Below are positions 7,954-13,512 of a DNA stretch of 26,186 nucleotides, in pieces. The DNA comes from JBEKYD01 sp049509915. GTDB taxonomy: Bacteria; Acidobacteriota; Terriglobia; Bryobacterales; Bryobacteraceae. The number at the start of each line of letters is the position of its first letter. Positions within the stretch are counted from its first letter, which is position 1. Under the pieces are notes generated by a model, which did not search any database, was not told the origin of the DNA, and worked only from the letters and a program-made list of their open reading frames with translations. The position numbers were made by a program, and so were the translations under genes. The stretch spans positions 1 to 26,186 of the forward strand of contig JBEKZL010000207.1 in NCBI GenBank assembly GCA_049509915.1. The letters are read 5' to 3'.

Positions 7954-7979
7954 TTCTTGATCGAGCGATCGAGCAAGAA
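7954..7979. promoter_or_regulatory. 26-bp near-perfect palindrome upstream of the CsbD gene
   Basis: TTCTTG-A-TCGA-GCGA-TCGA-G-CAAGAA pairs end to end with one mismatch around a 4-nt centre. It ends 29 bp before the start codon of the CsbD-family gene, so it could be an operator or a 5'-leader hairpin. A separate perfect 12-bp palindrome (CTCTTATAAGAG) is at 8001-8012, further upstream. No confident -35/-10 pair could be assigned. Confidence 0.45.
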
Positions 7980-8084
7980 CCCGCTTACAAGAAACAACTG
8001 CTCTTATAAGAGACTGCAAATATCCGCCGGCGCTCGCCCACAGATAAGTGCCTGCCCGCGCGGATGCGAAAACGAAGAGCCGGC

Positions 8085-8231
8085 CTAGATGCGGCCCGCC
8101 AATACCAGAATCAGCAATATCAGCGCAACGAGTCCGAGCCCTCCGCTCGGGTAGTAGCCCCATCCCCGGCTGTATGGCCAAGTCGGAACTACCGCAAAAA
8201 TCAATACCAGCAGGATCAGTAGGAACAACAT
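8085..8231 (-). CDS. DUF3309-family small membrane protein
   Basis: A 48-residue protein with two hydrophobic segments around a conserved hydrophilic turn: MLFLLILLVLIF, then PTWPYSRGWGYYPSGGLGL, then VALILLILVLAGRI. The PTWPYSRGWGYYPSGGLG block is the hallmark of DUF3309, tiny inner-membrane proteins of unknown function common in soil bacteria. The ATG at 8231 is preferred to the long upstream frame because of the textbook AAGGAGGTGA at 8240-8249. It lies between the glycine-zipper stress protein and the CsbD gene on the same strand. Confidence 0.9.
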   Translation of the reverse strand: MLFLLILLVLIFAVVPTWPYSRGWGYYPSGGLGLVALILLILVLAGRI

Positions 8232-8239
8232 ATACCGGT

Positions 8240-8249
8240 TCACCTCCTT
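8240..8249 (-). promoter_or_regulatory. Full-length Shine-Dalgarno site of the DUF3309 gene
   Basis: On the minus strand this reads AAGGAGGTGA, a 10-base match to the anti-Shine-Dalgarno sequence, the strongest ribosome site I found here. It lies 8 nt before the ATG at 8231. It fixes the start of a 48-residue gene and suggests high expression. Confidence 0.75.
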
Positions 8250-8335
8250 CCTCCAATCCGCAAATGCCGGACCGTTGTACGATTCGTTGCCCCGCACCGA
8301 TCTCCCTCGAATGCCACGATGTATAATTTGCAAGC

Positions 8336-8914
8336 TCAGAGTGTGCCGGGTACGCGCGGGCGCCGCAGCGGCCTGTCGGTCTTCGCAAAGTCCGCACTGG
8401 CCTCGGTCGCCGACGAGATATCCGCGGCTCCGGTCTCCTTCAGGAGTTCCTTAGCCCGGCGCGTCCAGTCTGCATTGTCACAATGGACGGACGCCAGAAC
8501 GCCGCGATCTCTCACCCGGCCTTCGTACCGCTTGGCTTCGTACTCCGGCACGCTCAAACCCACCAACCAACCGAGCAACCCGCCTACTGTGGCGCCAGCC
8601 CCCACGCCAGCCAGGGTAGCTATGATCGGGCCGGCTGCCGTAAGGGGAACCAGGCCCGGAATGGCCAGAGTCCCGAGGCCGACCAGCAAGCCGAGCAAGC
8701 CCCCAATGAGCCCTCCAGCCACCACGCCAGCCGCGGCGCCTTCAGGCCCCTTGGTGTGCTTTTCGTGACCGAAATCCTTGGTCCCCGGGTTGTTCGGCAG
8801 CAGCACCGAGATATCCTCGTTCCGAAAGCCAGCCTGAGTCATTTTCTCGACAGCATAGATGACATCGGACTGGTCCCGAAAAATGCCGTAGACTGCAGTA
8901 TTCTTTCCCGCCAT
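8336..8914 (-). CDS. General stress 17M-like protein with glycine-zipper membrane core
   Basis: A 192-residue protein. Residues 5-45 (VYGIFRDQSDVIYAVEKMTQAGFRNEDISVL) match the general-stress-protein-17M/YflT-like N-terminal fold seen in many acidobacterial stress proteins. Residues 59-125 are a Gly/Ala-rich hydrophobic hairpin with GxxxG spacing. A second small domain (about 127-170) holds EAKRYEGRVRDRGVLASVHCDN, a ferredoxin-like pattern common after glycine zippers. The tail is basic (RPLRRPRVPGTL). The ATG at 8914 has GGAGGG at the right distance. Related proteins are sometimes labelled DUF3341/ActD-like, but no respiratory complex genes are present, so I favour an envelope stress role. 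Its function is unproven. Confidence 0.82.
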   Translation of the reverse strand: MAGKNTAVYGIFRDQSDVIYAVEKMTQAGFRNEDISVLLPNNPGTKDFGHEKHTKGPEGAAAGVVAGGLIGGLLGLLVGLGTLAIPGLVPLTAAGPIIATLAGVGAGATVGGLLGWLVGLSVPEYEAKRYEGRVRDRGVLASVHCDNADWTRRAKELLKETGAADISSATEASADFAKTDRPLRRPRVPGTL

Positions 8915-9238
8915 ATCGGCCCTCCGGTATTGTCATTGCACGAACTGGACCAATTACCGGCGCCTTTCCCCATCATGTGCTTTCCCATCCGGCTGGCCGG
9001 TGCGTTCCCACTCAATCGGCGCGGGGTCTTAGTGCACCATAACGTATTTGAGTGCAACCGCTCCCTCACGGTCGCGGTTCGGGAAAGACGTCTTTCCGAG
9101 CGGCGACCGTGAGGGAACGGTTGCAGGATACGTGACCGTATTTGCGAAGCCGTCTACCTAGTTAACCAAGAATGGGAATTTGGCGGTTTACGCGCGGAAA
9201 TCCTTTCTTGCGATCGCGGCTCGGTTACGGGTGCCGAG
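8915..9238. other. 324-bp intergenic region holding a palindromic repeat
   Basis: No coding potential was recognised. The centre holds the long inverted repeat described separately, flanked by CGTATTT motifs (9042-9048 and 9137-9143). A diverged half-copy of the same repeat (TTGCGATCGCGGCTCGG, 9208-9224) abuts the end of the next gene. The right-hand part is upstream of nothing: both neighbours are on the minus strand. Confidence 0.6.
9054..9124. repeat. REP-like palindromic repeat, copy A
   Basis: Twenty-two-base arms (9054-9075, GCAACCGCTCCCTCACGGTC and two more bases; 9103-9124) pair with a single mismatch. The 27-base interior contains a perfect 16-bp palindrome, GGAAAGACGTCTTTCC, so the whole unit can fold as a long stem or cruciform. 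The arm sequence recurs at 16479-16544, 16622-16650 and, diverged, at 20247-20309. It shows the dispersed, intergenic, palindromic behaviour of REP elements. Confidence 0.8.
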
Positions 9239-10231
9239 TTACAAACTCCGATAGATCCTTGACTCAGCCAGCGTTCGCCGAAAGTACTCAGGCGTGTAGG
9301 GCTCCTTCGGCAAAGCGTGTAAATGCCGGTGCGCGGCCAGCAGCCGTCCCTTGTCCGCCGTGATCCGGCCCGCCTCGGCCAGGTTGGAGAAATATAATGG
9401 GTACTCTTGGCCCAGATATTCCTCCACGCACGGCAGCCGGTTGATTAATACCGGCGTTTCGCGAACGACGCACTCGATGACCGTGTTGTTGCAGACGCTG
9501 TCGAACAGGTCGAGAAATACCAGGTTCTCCGAGAGTAAGCGGTCAAAACCACCCGCATCCAAATACGGCAGGTGCTCCACTCCATCGCGAGGCACACCGG
9601 CGAGCCCCAACTCGACGCCCTCGCGTTCCATCACCCTACGGAATTCCGCCTGCCGGGACGCGCCCACCGGATTGAGGATCGCCCGCACCAGACCGGGCGC
9701 CGAAAGCTGGTAGATGGAGTGCAATCGCCTAAGCCACCACCCCACCTGCACGATTTTCGGACGAGGGTTCTCCCGGTAACGCTCCCACTGGAACTTAAGC
9801 GCTGGGATTTCGGTGGGATGAACCAGGGAGATGACGGGGACGCTGGTCCGTTCCCGAAGCCAATCCGCCATCCAGTTCGCCAGCGTAATTAGCCCCCGGC
9901 ATTGACCAATGCTCTGGCGCCACTCGGGCAATTCCATCATGACTTGCGGGGCCGAGTAGTATTCATGCCACCGCGGAATGTTCGGGGGGTTGTGGAGGAA
10001 CCCGACCCATGGTTCGCGATAGGGGATTGCCGCGGTCGCCCGCGCCTGCTCCAGGTCCCAGCCGAAATTGCGCTCGATGAACGAGTCCACCAAAATACCA
10101 TCCGCCGCACAAAGGGGCGCCAGCGCCTCGAGCGCGTAGCGCCAGCCCGAGCGGTGCTCCTCGCGCGTCACCGGTCGATTGATTCTGAGCTTGGCCGGGT
10201 ACTCGATGGGGGTTGCGTATGGATCGGACAT
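9239..10231 (-). CDS. Putative GT-B-like glycosyltransferase
   Basis: A 330-residue soluble protein without signal peptide or membrane span. The C-terminal half has NNTVIECVVRETPVLINRLPCVEEYLG, which resembles the nucleotide-sugar-binding end of GT-B glycosyltransferases (an E-(x)n-TP-V stretch followed by an E-Y-L-G). The central KIVQVGWWLRRLHSIYQL segment resembles the start of the second Rossmann domain. The N-terminal half holds WVGFLHNPPNIPRW and LITLANWMADWLRE, consistent with an acceptor domain. The ATG at 10231 lacks a clear ribosome site. Its neighbours are a stress cluster downstream and an anti-sigma gene upstream, so context gives no acceptor. Assignment rests on pattern resemblance; another nucleotide-binding protein is possible. 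Confidence 0.6.
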   Translation of the reverse strand: MSDPYATPIEYPAKLRINRPVTREEHRSGWRYALEALAPLCAADGILVDSFIERNFGWDLEQARATAAIPYREPWVGFLHNPPNIPRWHEYYSAPQVMMELPEWRQSIGQCRGLITLANWMADWLRERTSVPVISLVHPTEIPALKFQWERYRENPRPKIVQVGWWLRRLHSIYQLSAPGLVRAILNPVGASRQAEFRRVMEREGVELGLAGVPRDGVEHLPYLDAGGFDRLLSENLVFLDLFDSVCNNTVIECVVRETPVLINRLPCVEEYLGQEYPLYFSNLAEAGRITADKGRLLAAHRHLHALPKEPYTPEYFRRTLAESRIYRSL

Positions 10232-10262
10232 CGGCTAACAACCAGCGTAACCGACAAGATGG

Positions 10263-10371
10263 TGGGGCGGACGCCCTCATCCCCGCGGGTCCCCCTGGAC
10301 CCACTCTTTGCGCCAAATCAGCCAGCGATGCGCGACCAGGGGGTCGCGCGCGGACGAGGGCGTCCGCCCCA
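10263..10371. repeat. 109-bp element bounded by 20-bp inverted repeats
   Basis: The arms TGGGGCGGACGCCCTCATCC (10263-10282) and 10352-10371 pair at 19 of 20 positions. Just inside, a CCCCCTGG (10291-10298)/CCAGGGGG (10336-10343) pair extends the symmetry. The element fills the gap between the glycosyltransferase start and the anti-sigma stop. Its size and ends suggest a small non-autonomous mobile element or a REP-type pair. Confidence 0.65.
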
Positions 10372-10404
10372 TTAAACCGGCGCTGTCGCCTGCCCAAGTT
10401 CCGC

Positions 10405-11421
10405 CTACCGGTAATTGAGCCGCACAACCAAGAGAATCGGCGGCGCTTGGGGACGGGTAAGACGCAGCGTCAGGACGCGTTCGCCTGATCCACCCGGCTC
10501 GATCGGGGGCGTAACCACCGTCTGGCCGGGGACAATGTGCGTGTCGGCCAGCGCCATCGGCACCATCCCGAGAGGAGGGCCTCCGGCTACGCTGATCTCG
10601 CCCTCCAATGTCGACTCCAAGCGCAATTCGACGGTGTCACCCTGGCGCAATTGCCCCGGTTCGATCGGTTCGAACGCGCCTGGCTCGCCGTACCTCCGCC
10701 GCAATACCGTCCATCGCAGCGGACTCGCCGTCGAAGCCCCTCCCAACGACATGATCGAGTTTCGCGCGGGCCGGAAACTGTTGCCGGCAGCTCCACTCTG
10801 TAAGGGCCGTGGCACGGGGGCGCCGGACGCCACGGTATCTTTCGCGGGCTGCATTTCCACCGGGTTCGGCGGTGCCTGCACTTGTGCCTCGCTCGCGGGC
10901 GGCGGCATTGGGGCTGGAGCTAACGAACCCATCGTCCCGGACGGGCTTGGCGCCACCGGCTCGACAGTGGCTGTTCCAGGCAAACGTTGCCGAACCGGAG
11001 CGGACCTGGCCGGCAAACGCCGCACTGGCGCCACTGGTTTCGCGGTGGGTGCGGAGGCCGGACCATTTTCCGCGGCACCGCGCGCCGCCACCGGCCTGAC
11101 CGCAGCCACTTCCCTGACCGCGGGCCGCGGACGCGAATGCCACGCCCAATAGCCTGCCAAAACGCCAATCGATAACGCCGCCGCGGCAGCCAAAGGCAGC
11201 ACCGGCACGCCCCACCACCCCCGCCGCCGATCTAGCGCCGCCAGCAGGCGCGCCCGCGCCGCCGGCTCGCTCAGCACGTCGCGCAGGGCTTCCTCCCGCG
11301 CCAGCGCATCGAAAATCCCTTGGTCTTCGAGCGCCGCCTGGAACAGCGTCTGCCGCTCTTCCGGTGTCAGCGTGCCGGTTGCGTACCCGCCCACCAGCTT
11401 GTGGAAATCTCCCGGAATCAC
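10405..11421 (-). CDS. Membrane anti-sigma-like protein
   Basis: A 338-residue single-span protein. The GTG start at 11421 overlaps the TGA of the sigma gene by 4 bp (GTGA) and is preceded by GGGGAAGGGAAG. Residues 1-65 (DFHKLVGGYATGTLTPEERQTLFQAAL...) form the cytoplasmic anti-sigma-like helical domain; it starts like a zinc-finger anti-sigma factor but has no HxxxCxxC cysteines. One span follows near 71-93, then a long Pro/Ala-rich periplasmic linker and a C-terminal beta domain (RQGDTVELRLESTLEGEISV...RVLTLRLTRP). By position it probably binds and holds the ECF sigma factor until an envelope signal arrives. The frame extending to 11484 runs inside the sigma gene and is less likely. The role is inferred from arrangement and topology, not from a clear family match. 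Confidence 0.8.
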   Translation of the reverse strand: MIPGDFHKLVGGYATGTLTPEERQTLFQAALEDQGIFDALAREEALRDVLSEPAARARLLAALDRRRGWWGVPVLPLAAAAALSIGVLAGYWAWHSRPRPAVREVAAVRPVAARGAAENGPASAPTAKPVAPVRRLPARSAPVRQRLPGTATVEPVAPSPSGTMGSLAPAPMPPPASEAQVQAPPNPVEMQPAKDTVASGAPVPRPLQSGAAGNSFRPARNSIMSLGGASTASPLRWTVLRRRYGEPGAFEPIEPGQLRQGDTVELRLESTLEGEISVAGGPPLGMVPMALADTHIVPGQTVVTPPIEPGGSGERVLTLRLTRPQAPPILLVVRLNYR

Positions 11422-11957
11422 CGCTTCCCTTCCCCTGGGCGCTCCCAATCCCCGCCCATCAGCTCCAGCAGCCGCTGGCGGCAACGATGGTCCCAGGTGT
11501 AAACCGTGTTGATCGCGCCCGCACCCAGCCTCCGCTGGATTTCCGCGAATGTCAGCCCCTCCAGCTTCAGCCCCAGCAACCGGCGGCAGCGCTCCGGCAA
11601 CTGCCCCACAGCCCGCTCCAGCCGTTCCAGCAATTCCTTCCGTTCCAGCAGTTCGGCCGGGCCGGGCCCCACGTCCGGCAATGGAATGTCGGTAATCGAA
11701 ACGGAATGGTACTCGCCCCGCCGCGCGGACTTTCGCCGCAGACTCATCAGCTTGAATCGGACAATCTTCAGTGCCAGCGGCAGCAGTTCTTCCGGGCTTT
11801 CGAGGTGCGCGTACTTTTCATGCAGCAGCATGAGCACCTCCTGGGCTACATCTTCGGCGGCTTCCCTCGATCCATGAGATGCCGCGAATGCCGTAATCCT
11901 TTCACGAAGCCGGGCGAGAATCTCGTCGCGCTGCACGGTTTTCGAAACCCGTGCCAA
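11418..11957 (-). CDS. ECF-type RNA polymerase sigma factor
   Basis: A 179-residue sigma-70 family protein of ECF size. The region-2 stretch (residues 34-81) contains EDVAQEVLMLLHEKY and a LKIVRFKLMSLRRK core-binding and -10-contact helix. A Pro-rich linker (DIPLPDVGPGP) separates it from region 4 (about 110-172), where LPERCRRLLGLKLEGLTFAEIQRRLG is the usual helix-turn-helix for -35 recognition, although the following AGAINTVYTWDHRCRQRL is unusual. The start is a TTG at 11957. An in-frame TGA directly precedes it, so no longer start exists. It follows hfq by 33 bp and overlaps the anti-sigma gene by 4 bp. The three probably form one transcript. Confidence 0.9.
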   Translation of the reverse strand: MARVSKTVQRDEILARLRERITAFAASHGSREAAEDVAQEVLMLLHEKYAHLESPEELLPLALKIVRFKLMSLRRKSARRGEYHSVSITDIPLPDVGPGPAELLERKELLERLERAVGQLPERCRRLLGLKLEGLTFAEIQRRLGAGAINTVYTWDHRCRQRLLELMGGDWERPGEGKR

Positions 11958-11990
11958 TCATAACATCGCCGCCTGGCCGGCTAGGCCCGG

Positions 11991-12302
11991 TTAGGCCTCC
12001 TTGTACATGTACTTGATGGCCGGCTTGTAGAGCAAAATATTGGGAGAGCCTTCCCGGTTCACCTTCAGGCAGCAGCGGTCGTACCACTCGATCACGCCAT
12101 GCAGGGTCTCTCCATCGCATAGTACGAACACCATGGGAGTCTTGGCCTGCATCTGTTTCACGTAATAGAAATTTTCCGCGTTGGTATGGTCCGGTGGGAC
12201 CGGCTTCTTCTGTTGCGGCGGCGCCGCCCTGCGGGGAGGTGCGATTTGCTCTTTGATCTCGTTCAGAGACGGACGAATGAGCTTGCGATTGACAGCTTCC
12301 AC
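11991..12302 (-). CDS. hfq: Hfq-like RNA chaperone with N-terminal extension
   Basis: Residues 41-103 follow the Hfq Sm fold: a first helix (NAENFYYVKQMQAKTP), the Sm1 strands MVFVLCDGETLHGVIEWYDRCCLKV (compare the usual VxVxLxNGxxLxGxIxxFD), and the Sm2 end ILLYKPAIKYMYK. In most Hfq proteins Sm2 reads YKHA; here it is YKPA, and the conserved Phe after the Ile/Glu is Trp-Tyr. The first 40 residues are a basic, Pro/Gln-rich extension (APPRRAAPPQQKKPVPP), whereas most Hfq tails are C-terminal. Hfq forms a hexamer that pairs small RNAs with mRNAs. The start is a GTG at 12302 with AAAGGA upstream. The gene lies directly upstream of the sigma/anti-sigma pair. Sm-family membership is strong; RNA specificity may differ. 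Confidence 0.88.
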   Translation of the reverse strand: MEAVNRKLIRPSLNEIKEQIAPPRRAAPPQQKKPVPPDHTNAENFYYVKQMQAKTPMVFVLCDGETLHGVIEWYDRCCLKVNREGSPNILLYKPAIKYMYKEA

Positions 12303-12390
12303 GGGATGCCATCCTTTAATATGACGAAAAATTAGCCGTCAGCTTCGGGTCCGAGCGGGCGGTTTCAGTTGGGTTTTCCGACTTGACCCA

Positions 12391-12458
12391 TGAATAACAC
12401 AATGGGTTGGCCGTCGCAACGCCCTGAATAACACAATGGGTTGGCCGTCGCAACGCCC
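12391..12458. repeat. Perfect 34-bp tandem duplication
   Basis: The 34-bp unit, which starts TGAATAACACAATGGG and ends GCAACGCCC, occurs twice head to tail (12391-12424 and 12425-12458) without a mismatch. An ACCCAT just before the first copy pairs with the ATGGGT inside it. It lies between the end of the kinase gene and the start of hfq, 89 bp upstream of the hfq start codon, in the region expected to contain the hfq promoter. The rest of 12303-12582 shows no gene. Confidence 0.85.
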
Positions 12459-12582
12459 GGTTTGAAAACGCCGGTCAAATCGAGTGCTCCGTACCACAAA
12501 CTCCGTTTGTTTCCAAGCCGGAAGGCCGCTTTGGAGACTGGACGATCAGGGTGGGCATTCGGTTCCGCATGCCAGCCGCCGC

Positions 12583-13512
12583 TTACTCCGGCCAGGCATC
12601 GATTCCCGCCGTCCGCCAGGCTTCCCGCAGCGCGCCTTCGGCCGGCGAATGCCGCGGCGTGATCGAACGGTTTGGCGCCTCCAGCTCCACCAAGGTGCGG
12701 AAACGTTCCAGAACCAGGTGGCTCTCGAATACCCCGCCGATGTGGGCCACCTCCACCGGGGCGGCCGGCGTCCACAACTGGCCGCGCACCGCCCCGGCAA
12801 GCGTTGCCAGGTCCTGCGCCGCCCCGTTCAGGATGGCCGCCGCCACCGCGTCGCCCGCCGCCGCCGCGTCGTCTACCAGCGGCGCCAGGCGTGCCGCCCG
12901 CGCCCTCGGCCATTCCTCGCTATACAATTTATGTAGCAATTGATTGGCGCTTCGCGACGCGGTAGCCTCCAGCAGCAACGGAACCAGCGCCGTGGCGGGC
13001 CCCCAGCCTTCCTCCATTCGCAGCGCCGCGCGCACCGCCCGCCGGGCAATATCGAAAGCCCCACCTTCGTCGCCGATTACGTGCCCCCAACCGCCGGCCC
13101 GCGCCGTCCGCCCACGCTCGTCCCGCCCCAGCGCGATCGAGCCGGTGCCCGCGATCACCACAATCCCCTGCCCGTTCGAAGTGGCCCCCGCCAGCGCGAT
13201 GGCCGCATCCGTCGTCACCACCAGGGTCCGCACGCGCAGCAACTCCTCCAGGATGGCCTCTTTGTCGTCCGGCCCCCCGCTCATCCCGCAGCACGCCACC
13301 TCGAACTCCACCGAACCCGGATCCAGTCCCGCCTGCGCGCAAGCCCAGCGAACGCTGTCCGATATGGCTCGCTCCAGCCTGGAGCGTCCTTCTCCCGCCG
13401 CTGCGTGGTTGCACGGACCAGCCTCGCCGTGTCCCAGCACCCGCCCGGTCTCATCGCCGACCAACGCAGCCGTTCCGGATTGTCCTCCGTCGATACCCAA
13501 AAACAATTTCAT
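12583..13512 (-). CDS. BadF/BadG-type ATPase, probable N-acetylhexosamine kinase
   Basis: A 309-residue ASKHA-fold protein: phosphate-1 loop GIDGGQSGT (6-14), a second phosphate loop IAGTGSIALG, and the GWGHVIGDEGGAFDIARRAV segment characteristic of BadF-type N-acetylglucosamine/N-acetylmuramic acid kinases. These phosphorylate free amino sugars in the cytoplasm with ATP. The size fits sugar kinases and not the larger benzoyl-CoA reductase activators, and no [4Fe-4S] Cys pair is evident. The ATG at 13512 overlaps the TGA of the membrane transferase gene (ATGA), which implies translational coupling. The frame extending to 13566 is the overlap zone. With a NamZ-type muramidase three genes upstream, amino-sugar recovery from peptidoglycan is a plausible role; the true substrate is untested. 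Confidence 0.85.
   Translation of the reverse strand: MKLFLGIDGGQSGTAALVGDETGRVLGHGEAGPCNHAAAGEGRSRLERAISDSVRWACAQAGLDPGSVEFEVACCGMSGGPDDKEAILEELLRVRTLVVTTDAAIALAGATSNGQGIVVIAGTGSIALGRDERGRTARAGGWGHVIGDEGGAFDIARRAVRAALRMEEGWGPATALVPLLLEATASRSANQLLHKLYSEEWPRARAARLAPLVDDAAAAGDAVAAAILNGAAQDLATLAGAVRGQLWTPAAPVEVAHIGGVFESHLVLERFRTLVELEAPNRSITPRHSPAEGALREAWRTAGIDAWPE

Noticed and set aside
11902..12312. Open frame overlapping hfq on the same strand
   Set aside because: It runs through most of hfq in another frame and shows no family pattern; hfq has the clear Sm motifs.
12391..12458. CRISPR array
   Set aside because: Only two units, directly abutting with no spacer, and no cas gene nearby; it is a tandem duplication.
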